Positions 50,079 through 59,827 of a stretch of 64,000 nt of DNA are shown in pieces (within the stretch, counting starts at the first letter, position 1; each line of letters starts with the position of its first letter). The stretch is taken from the NCBI GenBank assembly GCA_020846745.1, contig JADLDI010000064.1, positions 34,358 through 98,357 of the forward strand. The letters run 5' to 3'. Under the pieces are notes generated by a model that saw nothing but the letters and a program-made list of their open reading frames with translations, was not told where the DNA came from and did not search any database. Source of the stretch: Bryobacterales bacterium (lineage in GTDB: Bacteria; Acidobacteriota; Terriglobia; Bryobacterales; Bryobacteraceae). Position numbers and translations under genes: made by a program.

Positions 50079-51548
50079 TTACCTCAAGACGGAGGTCCGG
50101 GCCAGGGCGATGAAAGGCTCCGGCATGATGCCGATGATGAGCGTGAGCGCGCCGCTTAGCACGAGTGCGACACGCATGCCCCAACTGGAGGACAGCGGAC
50201 CTCGATCTTCCGCGTCGGACAGGAACATGCTGCGGACGATGCGGAAGTAATAAAAGATCGCGACGGCGACGTAAATAGCGGCGACGGCGGCGAGCAGATA
50301 GTGCTGTGTCTCAATAAGTGAAAGGAAGATGTAGTACTTGCCGATGAAGCCGGCCGTGGGCGGAAGTCCTGCGAGCGACAGCATGAAGATGAGCATCAGG
50401 ACCGCATAGCCGGGGCTCTTGTGCATCAGGCCGTTTAAGTCTTCGATGTCCTCGCCCAAAAGATCTTTGCGGCGCAAAGCGACCACCACGAGGAACGCGC
50501 CAATGGTCATGAATGTATAGACCAGCGCGTACACCGCGATGGCCTGCATGCCGCGCTGATTGCCGGCGATCAAGCCGAGCAGCATGTAACCCGCGTGTGA
50601 AATCGACGAGTACGCAAGCAGTCGCTTGATGTTCGATTGCGTGACGGCGGCGAGGTTGCCCACAGTCAGGCTGAGGATCGCAACAGCCACGAGCAGCGGT
50701 TCCCACACCACGCGACTGGTGGCGAACGGACCCTGAAACAGCCGCAGCAGTAGGGCGAACGACGCCGCTTTTGAGCCGACCGATAGAAATGCGGTCACCG
50801 TAGTGGGCGCGCCTTCATAGGTATCGGGCGCCCACATGTGGAACGGGACGGCCGCAACCTTAAAGAGCAGGCCGACGGCGGTGGTCGCCAGGCCGAGGAA
50901 GAACACAGGGTCCCACGGGTCGCGCTGGCTGAGCGCGGCGGTGATGTCGCGCAGGCGTGTGGAACCGGAGAGTCCGTACAAGATGGAGAAGCCGTAGGCG
51001 AGGAAGCCCGAAGAGAACGCGCCGAGAATCAGGTACTTCATCGCGGCTTCATTCGAGCGCCGGTCGGACCGGAGGAAGCCCACCATCACGTAGAACGAGA
51101 CGGCCATCAGTTCGAGGCCGACGAAGATAGTAACTAAGTCAGTAGCGGCGGCGAGCAGGAACATGCCGCTCTGCGCGAGCAGCATGAGTCCGTAGTATTC
51201 GCCGTGATGCTCGCGTTCGATGGCGAGATAGCAGTAGGAGATCAACGCGATCAGGACGACCGTGGCGACGAAGATCCAATTAAAGAAGACAGCCAGACCG
51301 TCAATCGTGAGGGCGCCGCCGAAGGCGGTCAAACTGCCGCCCGGTTGCGCGGCGAGGAAGACGTGCTGCCGATAGAGTGCGGAAGCGGTGAACGCTTCGG
51401 CCAACAGGACAATCCACACCAGGCGCGTCTTCTGCGCCACATCCAGGAAAAAGTCAACGATCAACAACCCGCAGCCGAACAGCGCCAACAGCAGGCAGGG
51501 CAGCAACGCGAAGTGTTCTGTGGCGGTATAGAACTGAGAGAGGTTCAT
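50079..51548 (-). CDS. nuoN: NADH-quinone oxidoreductase subunit N
   Basis: Antiporter-like proton-pumping subunit (489 residues) with 13 or more hydrophobic segments. Conserved lysines lie in KAAAVPFHMWAPDTYEGAP and KRLLAYSSISHAGYMLLG. The start overlaps the nuoM stop as ATGA; 3 nt to nuoH. Cytoplasmic membrane. Confidence 0.95.
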   Translation of the reverse strand: MNLSQFYTATEHFALLPCLLLALFGCGLLIVDFFLDVAQKTRLVWIVLLAEAFTASALYRQHVFLAAQPGGSLTAFGGALTIDGLAVFFNWIFVATVVLIALISYCYLAIEREHHGEYYGLMLLAQSGMFLLAAATDLVTIFVGLELMAVSFYVMVGFLRSDRRSNEAAMKYLILGAFSSGFLAYGFSILYGLSGSTRLRDITAALSQRDPWDPVFFLGLATTAVGLLFKVAAVPFHMWAPDTYEGAPTTVTAFLSVGSKAASFALLLRLFQGPFATSRVVWEPLLVAVAILSLTVGNLAAVTQSNIKRLLAYSSISHAGYMLLGLIAGNQRGMQAIAVYALVYTFMTIGAFLVVVALRRKDLLGEDIEDLNGLMHKSPGYAVLMLIFMLSLAGLPPTAGFIGKYYIFLSLIETQHYLLAAVAAIYVAVAIFYYFRIVRSMFLSDAEDRGPLSSSWGMRVALVLSGALTLIIGIMPEPFIALARTSVLR

Positions 51549-53047
51549 CGCACTACCCCCGCGAAGTATTCGGGCCGAATGCGTTCGACTAGCAACGCAA
51601 CGGGTTTCTCGAGTATTTCAAAGTAAGGCTTGGGATAGATACCGATCCAAATGGCCCAAACGACTAACGGTGCGAAAACGACATACTCGCGAAGGCTCAG
51701 GTCGGGCAGTTTCTCATTCGCCGGATTAGTTACCGTACCGAGCATGGTTCGCTGATAGAGCCAGAGGAGATAGGCCGCGCCTAGTATGACGCCAGGTACG
51801 GCCAAGGCCGCCCACCAGTGGTTGGCTTCGAACGCGCCTTGCAGGATGGTGAACTCGCCGACGAAGCCATTCAACAGCGGCAGGCCCGCGGAGCTGAGCA
51901 TGGCGAACGCGAACATTTTGGCGAAGTTCGGAGTAATGTGCGCCAACCCACCGTATTCGCTGATCGCACGCGTGTGGCGGCGTTCGTAGGCAACACCGAC
52001 GATCAAGAAGAGCATGCCAGTGGAGATGCCGTGGTTGATCTGCTGGATAATGCTGCCGGCCAGTCCGTTGGGATTCAGCGAGAAGATACCCAAGGTGCAG
52101 AAGCCTAAGTGGCTGACCGAGGAGTAAGCCACCAGACGCTTCCAGTCGGACTGCATGAGGCTGACAAACGCGCCGTATAAGATACCGATAATCGAAAGGG
52201 CGGCGATCACCTGGACGATGGAAGGGTCCATCGACGCCTTGGGCAGCAGCGGAAGGGAGAAACGGATAAATCCGTAAGTGCCCATCTTCAGCAGGACAGC
52301 CGCCAGAATGACCGACCCGGCCGTAGGCGCCTCCGTATGCGCGTCGGGCAGCCAGGTGTGGAACGGGAACATCGGCACTTTGATGGCAAAGCCGAAGAAG
52401 AACGCCCAGAACACCCAGCGCTGCAGGCCGAGCGACATTTCGGTCTTCATCAGGTCCGCAATCGCGAAGCTGTAAGCGCCGGTTTGCGCGTGGTATTGGA
52501 AGAACAGCGTCAGAATGCCGAGCAGCAGCAGGACACTGCCGGCCAGAGTATAAAGGAAGAACTTGATGGCGGCATAGAGGCGCCGTCCGCTGCCGTAGAC
52601 GCCGATCAGGAAGTACATCGGCACCAGCACCACTTCCCAGAAGATGAACCACAGGAAAAAGTCGAGCGACAGGAATACGCCGAGCATCCCGGTTTGCAGG
52701 ATGAGCAGCATGGCGTAGTACGCGCGGGTCTTTTCGTGAATGGCGTTCCAGGAAGAGAGCACGGCGATGACGCCGATCAGCGTCGTCAGCATCACGAGTA
52801 AGAGGCTGATGCCGTCGATACCCAGGTGATACTGAATGCCGAACGTAGGAATCCAGTCGACGCGTTCCACAAACTGGAAGCCGCCATTCGACTTATCGAA
52901 GTTCGTCACCAGCGGCAGCGAGATCAGAAAGCCGGCAAGGGCGACGATGTTCGCCCAAATCCGTATAGCCGACTTAGGCAGCGCCAGCAGGACCAGAGCG
53001 CCTGCCAGCGGCAAGAAAAGAATGTAACTCAGCAGATGCTCGTTCAT
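51545..53047 (-). CDS. nuoM: NADH-quinone oxidoreductase subunit M
   Basis: Antiporter-like proton-pumping subunit (500 residues). Landmarks: FFLWFIFWEVVLVPMYFLIGVYG (the conserved Glu of TM5), KVPMFPFHTWLPDAHTEAP, KRLVAYSSVSHLGFC. Start overlaps the nuoL stop (ATGA) and the stop overlaps nuoN (ATGA), so L-M-N are translationally coupled. Confidence 0.96.
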   Translation of the reverse strand: MNEHLLSYILFLPLAGALVLLALPKSAIRIWANIVALAGFLISLPLVTNFDKSNGGFQFVERVDWIPTFGIQYHLGIDGISLLLVMLTTLIGVIAVLSSWNAIHEKTRAYYAMLLILQTGMLGVFLSLDFFLWFIFWEVVLVPMYFLIGVYGSGRRLYAAIKFFLYTLAGSVLLLLGILTLFFQYHAQTGAYSFAIADLMKTEMSLGLQRWVFWAFFFGFAIKVPMFPFHTWLPDAHTEAPTAGSVILAAVLLKMGTYGFIRFSLPLLPKASMDPSIVQVIAALSIIGILYGAFVSLMQSDWKRLVAYSSVSHLGFCTLGIFSLNPNGLAGSIIQQINHGISTGMLFLIVGVAYERRHTRAISEYGGLAHITPNFAKMFAFAMLSSAGLPLLNGFVGEFTILQGAFEANHWWAALAVPGVILGAAYLLWLYQRTMLGTVTNPANEKLPDLSLREYVVFAPLVVWAIWIGIYPKPYFEILEKPVALLVERIRPEYFAGVVR

Positions 53048-55077
53048 TGCGTTAAGTAATAGAGGAAGGCGAGCGCGACGCCGCCCGTGAAGATGAGCGC
53101 ATACGACTGCACATATCCGCTCTGAACGACGCGGACGGGAAACGATGCGACTTTCACGGCAAAGGCGCTAAGGCGCACGAGGCCATCAATAATCCAAGTG
53201 TCCCACCACATGGAAATGGTAGAGGTAAATCGTGTGAGCCAACCGGCTCCGTTCACACCCCCGTCGACCACCCGGCGATCGATACCGAACAATAACTTAC
53301 CGCCGCCCAGGACAAGCCCGCGGACGAACAGGAAATCGTATATCTCATCGACGTACCACTTATTGAGTAAGGTCGTGTAGAGGGGGCCGCCGACTTTGGC
53401 TTTGTAGAAGCGGCTCGCGAGGAAGATACCGCCAAAGGCGATCGCGATCGAAAGGCCCATCAGCAGGTACTCGGTGGTATGGTCGCCATGACCTTCGGCC
53501 ATCGGCAGTTCGAGCCAGTGCTCAAACGGTTTGTGAATCCAGCCGGCGGCGATGCTGCCCAGGGCGAGCATTATCAGAGGCACGGTCATCGTCTTAGGCG
53601 ACTCGTGTACATGATGGGCAACTTCTTCGCTCATGCGCGGCTCGCCGTAGAAGGTGAGATACATCAGCCGCCACATATAGAAAGCAGTCATCAGGGCCGT
53701 AGTGATGCCGACCACATATACCGCATGCGAACCAAGCGGCGCTTGCCAGACTTCCCATAGGATTTCGTCTTTGGAGAAGAATCCGGCCAAACCCGGCACG
53801 CCCGCGATGGCGAGCGAGCCGATGAACATCGTCCAGTGAGTGATCGGTATTTTGTTCTTCAACCCGCCCATGTGGCGCATGTCCTGTTCGCCCGACATCG
53901 CGTGAATCACAGAGCCGGACCCAAGAAACAGCAGGGCCTTAAAGAAAGCATGCGTATAAAGATGGAAGACCGCGACCCAGTAAGCCCCCGCACCGGCCGC
54001 CATGAACATGAAGCCTAACTGGCTGACGGTAGAGTAAGCGAGTACACGCTTAATGTCGTTCTGCGTCAATGCGATGGTGGCGGCGAGAATGGCCGTAAAG
54101 GCGCCAATGGTCATCACGATGGCGCTGGTGGACGGCGTCAACACAAACAACGCACTCGACCGGGCCACCATGTAGACTCCGGCCGTCACCATGGTGGCCG
54201 CATGGATGAGGGCCGATACGGGCGTTGGGCCTTCCATCGCATCGGGCAGCCAGACATATAACGGGAACTGCGCGCTCTTGCCCGTTGCGCCCACAAAGAG
54301 GAGCAACGCGGTCATGCTCAGCACGCCGAACCCGGCAGTCTCAACAGGCATGCCCTTGAGTGCGGCGTTCACGTCGACAAAACGCAGCGTGCCGACGGTG
54401 GACATCAGCAGCAGCATCGCGAGGATAAATCCGGCATCCCCAATACGGTTGACCAGGAACGCCTTCTTGCCCGCGTCGCCCGCCGACTTCTTATGGAAGT
54501 AGAAGCCGATGAGCAGGTAACTACAGAGGCCGACACCTTCCCATCCGACAAACAGCAAGGCGTAGTTATTGGCCAGAACCAACACCAGCATGAAGAATAC
54601 GAAGAGGTTCAGATATCCGAAAAACCGATAAAAGCCGCCGTCATGGGCCATGTACCCTACCGAGTACACATGGATCAAAAAGCCGATGCCGGTCACGACC
54701 AGGATCATGACGCTCGAGATCGGGTCGAGCAGGAAGCCCCAGTCGGCGGCGAAGCGGCCGATCGTGCCGTTCGATAAGTGGAACGGCAGCCCGGCGATCC
54801 AGGTGAATTGGATTACCTGATGAACGCGTTCATGTTGCGAGGCCAGTTGAATAACCGCACCGAGCGAAAGGATAAACGAGGCGAGCACCATGCCCGGACA
54901 CAGCAACCCGATAAGAGCCCGTGTAGCCGGCGGGTGATGGTGATGATGACCGCCGCCATGCGAAGAGTCGTGCCCATAGGGCGCCTGCGGATCGAGACGC
55001 TTCCCGATCAGCAGCATCAACGCCGCCCCCCCCAGCGGGAACAGCGGAATGAGCCAGATCAGTTCAAGAAAGTTCAC
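53044..55077 (-). CDS. nuoL: NADH-quinone oxidoreductase subunit L
   Basis: Largest antiporter-like subunit (677 residues), with the long amphipathic C-terminal helix region typical of NuoL. Motifs are LFVGWEGVGLCSYLLIGFY, KSAQFPLYVWLPDAMEGPTPVSALIHAATMV, KRVLAYSTVSQLGFMF. The first loop is His-rich (HDSSHGGGHHHHHPP at about 37-51), which is unusual. Overlaps nuoM by ATGA. Confidence 0.96.
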   Translation of the reverse strand: MNFLELIWLIPLFPLGGAALMLLIGKRLDPQAPYGHDSSHGGGHHHHHPPATRALIGLLCPGMVLASFILSLGAVIQLASQHERVHQVIQFTWIAGLPFHLSNGTIGRFAADWGFLLDPISSVMILVVTGIGFLIHVYSVGYMAHDGGFYRFFGYLNLFVFFMLVLVLANNYALLFVGWEGVGLCSYLLIGFYFHKKSAGDAGKKAFLVNRIGDAGFILAMLLLMSTVGTLRFVDVNAALKGMPVETAGFGVLSMTALLLFVGATGKSAQFPLYVWLPDAMEGPTPVSALIHAATMVTAGVYMVARSSALFVLTPSTSAIVMTIGAFTAILAATIALTQNDIKRVLAYSTVSQLGFMFMAAGAGAYWVAVFHLYTHAFFKALLFLGSGSVIHAMSGEQDMRHMGGLKNKIPITHWTMFIGSLAIAGVPGLAGFFSKDEILWEVWQAPLGSHAVYVVGITTALMTAFYMWRLMYLTFYGEPRMSEEVAHHVHESPKTMTVPLIMLALGSIAAGWIHKPFEHWLELPMAEGHGDHTTEYLLMGLSIAIAFGGIFLASRFYKAKVGGPLYTTLLNKWYVDEIYDFLFVRGLVLGGGKLLFGIDRRVVDGGVNGAGWLTRFTSTISMWWDTWIIDGLVRLSAFAVKVASFPVRVVQSGYVQSYALIFTGGVALAFLYYLTQ

Positions 55078-55090
55078 AAGCAGCCGTTTC

Positions 55091-55399
55091 TTACCACTTC
55101 AAAAGATCGATCTCGTCCGCGAGGACGGTTTCTTTATTACGGAACAGCGCGATCAGGATGCCAAGACCGACAGCCGCTTCCGCCACCGCGATCGTAATCA
55201 CAAAAATCGCGAAGATCTGTCCTTGCAAGTTGGCGTTCATCTTTGAAAACGCGACCAGGTTGATGTTGACCGCGTTGAGGATGAGTTCGAGCGACATCAG
55301 CACGATGACGATGTTGCGCCGTGTGATGACGCCGATCGTTCCGATCAGCAACAACGCGGCGCTCAGCGCCAGGTAATGCGTAGTCGTTATCGCTTGCAT
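55091..55399 (-). CDS. nuoK: NADH-quinone oxidoreductase subunit K
   Basis: A 102-residue three-helix membrane subunit with the conserved SLELILNAVNINLVAFS and VAEAAVGLGILI segments, whose glutamates belong to the proton channel. It lies 3 nt from nuoJ and 13 nt from nuoL. Confidence 0.95.
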   Translation of the reverse strand: MQAITTTHYLALSAALLLIGTIGVITRRNIVIVLMSLELILNAVNINLVAFSKMNANLQGQIFAIFVITIAVAEAAVGLGILIALFRNKETVLADEIDLLKW

Positions 55400-55402
55400 A
55401 AT

Positions 55403-55915
55403 TCAGATCTTCTTCTTCGCCATCATGACGGAACCGACAATGGCGACCAGCAGAAGTATCGAAGCAACCTCAAAGGGCAGCAGATACTCCGAGAACAAAA
55501 CATCAGCTAATTGTTCCGTGTTGCCCAGCTTAGTAGCCGCGGCCGGAGCGTGGTCCGGCAGGGCCTTCAATGAGGTACCGGCGCGACGGAAAAACCACGC
55601 CAGTTGCGCACCCACCAGGCCCACCGTTACTAAGCCGAGCAACCATTGGTTATTGAATTGGCGCTGTTTCGACGCTTCGTCCAGGTTCACTAGCATGATC
55701 ACAAACAGAAACAGCACCATGATGCCGCCGATGTAAAGCACAATCTGGACGGCAAACAGAAACTCAGCGGACTGGAGCAGGTACAATCCAGCCACGCCGA
55801 GCAGAGAAACAATCAGAGACAGCGCCGAATGAACGGCGTTGCGGCGCGTGATGGTGAACACGGCCCCCAGCAGCGTCATCACCGCGAAAGCATAGAAAAG
55901 GAACGTATCAGCCAT
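55403..55915 (-). CDS. nuoJ: NADH-quinone oxidoreductase subunit J
   Basis: A 170-residue five-helix subunit. Landmarks are RNAVHSALSLIVSLLGVAGLYL and EFLFAVQIVLYIGGIMVLFLFVIML. Its ATG directly abuts the nuoI stop, and nuoK begins 3 nt later. The loop between helices III and IV is long, with FRRAGTSLKALPDHAPAAATK. Confidence 0.94.
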   Translation of the reverse strand: MADTFLFYAFAVMTLLGAVFTITRRNAVHSALSLIVSLLGVAGLYLLQSAEFLFAVQIVLYIGGIMVLFLFVIMLVNLDEASKQRQFNNQWLLGLVTVGLVGAQLAWFFRRAGTSLKALPDHAPAAATKLGNTEQLADVLFSEYLLPFEVASILLLVAIVGSVMMAKKKI

Positions 55916-56368
55916 TTACCGGTAGCGGGTCGGTTTCGGACCCTCCTCCAGCATCTGCCGGTCCCAGATCATGCCCTCGCGCGAGTAACTGGCGAGTTCA
56001 AAATCCTGGGTCAGCTCAAGTGCGTCCACCGGGCAGGCGTCTTCACAAAGTCCGCAGAACATACAGCGCGAGGTGTCGTAAGTGAAGGTGATCAGTTCCT
56101 TGCGCTTGGTCTGCTCATTCCGCTCGCTGGTGACGACGATCAAGTTTTCCGGACAGGCGAGCGCGCATAAGTTACACGAGATACAAAGCGTCTCGCCCGT
56201 GTCGGGATTGATATTCAAACGCGGAGCGCCGCGATAACGCTCGGCCACTTGCGGCCGCTCTGCGGGATATTGCTCGGTGTAGATGTTCTTGGGGTGCTGA
56301 TTGCGGAATGTCACCCACAAGCCTTGCAACAAATCGACCAGGAAGATCTTTCTCAGGATATCGGCCAT
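55916..56368 (-). CDS. nuoI: NADH-quinone oxidoreductase subunit I
   Basis: The two-4Fe-4S ferredoxin-like subunit (150 residues, slightly short) that passes electrons to N2. Both motifs are present: CISCNLCALACP and CMFCGLCEDACP. A short N-terminal amphipathic segment (ILRKIFLVDLLQGLWVTFRN) should sit on the membrane. Stop and start abut nuoJ and nuoD. Confidence 0.96.
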   Translation of the reverse strand: MADILRKIFLVDLLQGLWVTFRNQHPKNIYTEQYPAERPQVAERYRGAPRLNINPDTGETLCISCNLCALACPENLIVVTSERNEQTKRKELITFTYDTSRCMFCGLCEDACPVDALELTQDFELASYSREGMIWDRQMLEEGPKPTRYR

Positions 56369-57481
56369 TTAACGGTCCACCTCGCCGAGGACAATGTCGG
56401 TGGTGCCGATGATGGCCACCACGTCCGCCACCAACGCACCGCGCACCATATAGTCGACCGACTGTAAATTGACAAACGAGGGCGGCCGCACACGCACACG
56501 GTACGGTTGCGTGGAGCCGTCGCTCACAATCAGATATCCGAGTTCGCCCTTGGGCGCCTCAATGGATACATAGGCTTCGCCGACCGGCGGTTTGATCACC
56601 TTCGGCACCTTGGCCATGATGGGGCCGGCCGGAATGTCGGCGACCGCCTGTTCAAGAATGCGCACGGATTGCCGCATCTCCTGCATGCGTACTACGTACC
56701 GGTCGTAGGTGTCGGCGTTCTCGCGCGTGGGAATTTCGAAGTCGTATTTCTCGTAGCCCGAGTAAGGTAGTGCCTTGCGAATATCCCATTTCACTCCAGC
56801 AGCGCGTAGCATCGGACCCGTTATTCCTAGTGCCTTGCAATCCGCGGCCCGAAGTATGCCCACGTCGGTGAGCCGTTCCTTCCAAATGCGATTTTCGGAA
56901 AGCAGATCTTCGTACTCGTCGCATTTCGGACCAAACCATTTGCAGAACTTAACGACGTCCTGCTCCATGCCGTCGTACGTTTCATACTGCAATCCGCCGA
57001 TGCGGAACGCGTGCGTGGTGAGGCGCGCGCCGCAATAAGCTTCGAAAATCTTGAGGATCTCTTCCCGCTCGCGCAACGTATAAAACAGCGGAGTAATCGC
57101 GCCGATATCGAGCGCGTGGGTGCCAAGCCAGATCAGGTGGCTCGCAATCCGGTTCAGTTCCGTCAGGATAACGCGAACCACCTGCGCGCGCGGCGTAGCT
57201 TCCGCATTGAGAAGTTTTTCCACCGCGAGACAGTAACCGAGGCCGTTCGAGACCGATGCGACGTAGTCCATACGGTCCACGTAGGGCGCAAACATCGTGT
57301 AGGTGCGGTTCTCACCGATCTTTTCCACACCGCGGTGCAGATAACCGATGACGCATTCGCTGCCGGTGACGCGTTCGCCGTCGAGTTTCAGGATCACGCG
57401 TAGCACGCCGTGCGTGGACGGGTGCTGCGGACCCATGTTCAAAACCAGTTCGGTGGAATCGAGGAAAGTCGTGTCCGCCAT
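56369..57481 (-). CDS. nuoD: NADH-quinone oxidoreductase subunit D
   Basis: The 49-kDa-type subunit (370 residues) that forms the quinone site with NuoH and Nuo[14 protein letters not shown] is diagnostic, with [18 protein letters not shown] and [13 protein letters not shown] take ATG 57481 ([12 protein letters not shown]), 2 nt after the nuoC stop; the track start at 57577 is inside nuoC. It is not fused to nuoC. Confidence 0.96.
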   Translation of the reverse strand: MADTTFLDSTELVLNMGPQHPSTHGVLRVILKLDGERVTGSECVIGYLHRGVEKIGENRTYTMFAPYVDRMDYVASVSNGLGYCLAVEKLLNAEATPRAQVVRVILTELNRIASHLIWLGTHALDIGAITPLFYTLREREEILKIFEAYCGARLTTHAFRIGGLQYETYDGMEQDVVKFCKWFGPKCDEYEDLLSENRIWKERLTDVGILRAADCKALGITGPMLRAAGVKWDIRKALPYSGYEKYDFEIPTRENADTYDRYVVRMQEMRQSVRILEQAVADIPAGPIMAKVPKVIKPPVGEAYVSIEAPKGELGYLIVSDGSTQPYRVRVRPPSFVNLQSVDYMVRGALVADVVAIIGTTDIVLGEVDR

Positions 57482-57483
57482 GG

Positions 57484-58344
57484 CTATTGTGCACTCTCGA
57501 TTCCCAGGTTTTCCTGTACCCAGCGTTCGTCCATTTTGATAATGCTGTACTCCTTGCGGAGCGGGTGCCCTTCCCACTCATCGGGCAGCAGAATACGCTT
57601 CAGGTTCGGATGGCCGTCGAAACGGATTCCAAACATATCAAAGCATTCCCGTTCCAGCCAGTTGGCGCCGATATGCACTCCGGTGACGCTCTCAATCGAA
57701 GCTCCGTCTTTGAACCGTGTCTTTACGCGCAGCCGGTGATTGCGGGAAAAGCTATATAGAACGTAGAAGAGATCAAACTCTTCACCGGCCCGTTTCGGAT
57801 AGTGCGCGGCTGTCACGTCGACCAGATACTCGTAATCGGCCTCACGTTTGAGATAGCCGATGAGCGCGGCAACCGTGGCGGGCTTGGCAAGGATAAAGTC
57901 CTGGCCAAGATAAGTGGCACACTCGACAATGCCGTCGCCAAACTCTTTTTTCACTTGATCCGGCAGGTCACCGGCCCATGGCGTTGATGCCATGACAGCA
58001 GGCGCTTTCGGTGCGGCAGGCTTCGCGGGCGCCGCTGGTTTGGCGGCTCCGGCTGCCGCCATTGGCTTGGCCGCGGCTGCTGCAGGAGGCGTAGGCTTTG
58101 TTGGTGGTGCAGGTGGTGCGGCTTCCGGCTTTGTTGCTTCGGCCTTAGGTTGCGCGGGCACAGCTTCGGTGGCCGGCGGTTTAGACAGTGCTTCTTTTTG
58201 CTCGAGGCTCGCGGACTGCCCGCGGCTTTCCTCGGGAGGAACTCCCGCTTTCCCCCCCGCCGCTGTCTTCACATCCTGTTCAGGTGGGTTATTTGGCTCA
58301 CTGCTGGGGGTTTGCGGCCCAGTCGGAGCCCCTTCATCAGGCAT
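57484..58344 (-). CDS. nuoC: NADH-quinone oxidoreductase subunit C with disordered N-tail
   Basis: The 30-kDa-type subunit. The conserved part (about residues 120-286) has [39 protein letters not shown] and [15 protein letters not shown]. Before it lies a Pro/Ala/Lys-rich tail of about 117 residues ([14 protein letters not shown]), absent from most NuoC proteins. CTGGAG precedes the ATG. It is the first nuo gene of the operon and is 28 nt after the flavoprotein stop. Confidence 0.94.
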   Translation of the reverse strand: MPDEGAPTGPQTPSSEPNNPPEQDVKTAAGGKAGVPPEESRGQSASLEQKEALSKPPATEAVPAQPKAEATKPEAAPPAPPTKPTPPAAAAAKPMAAAGAAKPAAPAKPAAPKAPAVMASTPWAGDLPDQVKKEFGDGIVECATYLGQDFILAKPATVAALIGYLKREADYEYLVDVTAAHYPKRAGEEFDLFYVLYSFSRNHRLRVKTRFKDGASIESVTGVHIGANWLERECFDMFGIRFDGHPNLKRILLPDEWEGHPLRKEYSIIKMDERWVQENLGIESAQ

Positions 58345-58372
58345 ATTGCTCCAGAAACGTAGGATATCGCAG

Positions 58373-59503
58373 TTACTCTCGCAAGCGTCCGGCCAAACTC
58401 AAAAGTCTCGGATTCTTCCAGAGGAGTTTCAGAGCCCAACGCCCGAGGAAGTTCGAACGGAGCGCTTCGATGAATTGATCGGGCGAAAACGCACGAAGCA
58501 TGTCGAGCGCCCGTTCCCACTTGTCATCATCGAAAGAAGCCATGCGGCGGTTGAGCGCGGCGGCGATGCGCAGATCGCGGCCGTGGGCACGGTTCCATTC
58601 TTCAGGGAATCGTTCGGGCTTCCCTGCCCCGATGGCGGCGCCCGCCATGCGGCCCGCGAGGATTGCCCAACGAATGCCCTCGCCCACCAGCGCCGATGCA
58701 TGTCCGGCCGCATCGCCCACGCCCAGGATGCCCGGTGCATAGCAGTTGGCGGCCAGACCGTCGGACGGGATCAGTCCCTGATGCACTTCCACCGGCTGCG
58801 CACCCGGCAAATAGGTCTCGACAAGTTCATCTAAATATGTTTCGGGCTTCTCGCGCGAATCGCCATGGATGATCCCGACTCCGGCACGCACCCTGCCCCG
58901 TCCCCACGGGAAGATCCACGCGTAACCGGAAGGCGCGAACCGGTCGCCCACGATCAGCACCACTTCATTCTGATCCCATTTGGGAGCGTAGAGGTCGTAT
59001 TCTGCGCCGACGCCAAAGCGGTTGAATCCCGGGTGAACGCCTGCTTCTCTTAGTAACGCGGCGCGGTAACCCGTGGCGTCGACCACAAGGTCCGCCGTGA
59101 GTTGTTCATTGCGGACGCGGACGCCGGTGACTTGGCCGTTCTGTTGGATGAGACCGTCGACCCTGGTAGCCAACCGCATGCGGGCCCCGGCCGCGATAGC
59201 GCGTTCCGCGAGGTGCTGATACACACCACGCACGTCCATGATGCAGAGGTCCGGCCGGGGGTATTCAAAGAGGACTTCGGTCTGCGGCCCAATGAAGCGG
59301 CAGCGGTGGATGGGATGGAGCAGGTCCGGCGGAATGCCCAGTTCAAGCAGGTCCTTCAGGAACGAACCGCCGGAGGTCCGGATGGGTCCGCCGATCTCCT
59401 TATTCTGTTCAACGATCAGGACACTGCGTCCGCAGCGCGCGGCAGCTTCGGCGGTCGCGAGCCCGGCGGGTCCGCCACCGGCCACAATCACATCGGCCGT
59501 CAT
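58373..59503 (-). CDS. geranylgeranyl reductase family FAD-dependent oxidoreductase
   Basis: A 376-residue flavoprotein: VIVAGGGPAGLATAEAAARCGR binds FAD, PRPDLCIMDVRGVYQHLAERA is the second FAD segment, LVVDATGYRAA the third, GYAWIFPWGRGRVRAGVG is the geranylgeranyl-reductase-type strand and GVGDAAGHASALVGEGIRWA completes the fold. I start at ATG 59503; the track start at 59581 adds residues outside the family. It lies 28 nt upstream of nuoC on the same strand, so it is probably co-transcribed with Complex I. Enzymes of this family saturate prenyl tails, including menaquinone in mycobacteria; that is a plausible but unproved role. Confidence 0.85.
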   Translation of the reverse strand: MTADVIVAGGGPAGLATAEAAARCGRSVLIVEQNKEIGGPIRTSGGSFLKDLLELGIPPDLLHPIHRCRFIGPQTEVLFEYPRPDLCIMDVRGVYQHLAERAIAAGARMRLATRVDGLIQQNGQVTGVRVRNEQLTADLVVDATGYRAALLREAGVHPGFNRFGVGAEYDLYAPKWDQNEVVLIVGDRFAPSGYAWIFPWGRGRVRAGVGIIHGDSREKPETYLDELVETYLPGAQPVEVHQGLIPSDGLAANCYAPGILGVGDAAGHASALVGEGIRWAILAGRMAGAAIGAGKPERFPEEWNRAHGRDLRIAAALNRRMASFDDDKWERALDMLRAFSPDQFIEALRSNFLGRWALKLLWKNPRLLSLAGRLRE

Positions 59504-59602
59504 TCGTCCTTGGTAATCCCAGGCAAGTATTTCACCGAGGTGCGCGGCTCGGCCATCATGCCGGCCACGGTGTCGCGCCACGCCTGGACGATCAACATCT
59601 AT

Positions 59603-59797
59603 CTATTTACGATATCGCGGGACTGACTCTTCACCGTGGCCTATGCAATCCGCTGTCACGCGCAAAGCTAACGCGCGAACATCGTCTATCGCCTCATCAC
59701 GGTTCACACCGTAGGCCATTACACCAGGCATCGCCTCAATATCAGTCCACCAGCGCCCGTCATCTTCACGGCCAACGGTGATCGGAAGCGACTCCAT
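59603..59797 (-). CDS. HicB-like protein
   Basis: A 64-residue protein of the HicB/UPF0150 type: LPITVGREDDGRWWTDIEAMPGVMAYGVNRDEAIDDVRALALR is the core of the partial RNase-H fold. I start at ATG 59797 because the longer track ORF begins in a 22-bp tandem duplication. No HicA (double-stranded RNA-binding) gene is next to it and there is no C-terminal DNA-binding helix. It could be an orphan antitoxin. Confidence 0.65.
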   Translation of the reverse strand: MESLPITVGREDDGRWWTDIEAMPGVMAYGVNRDEAIDDVRALALRVTADCIGHGEESVPRYRK

Positions 59798-59827
59798 TCC
59801 AGCAGTCACGGGGAACGCCTGCTTCAG

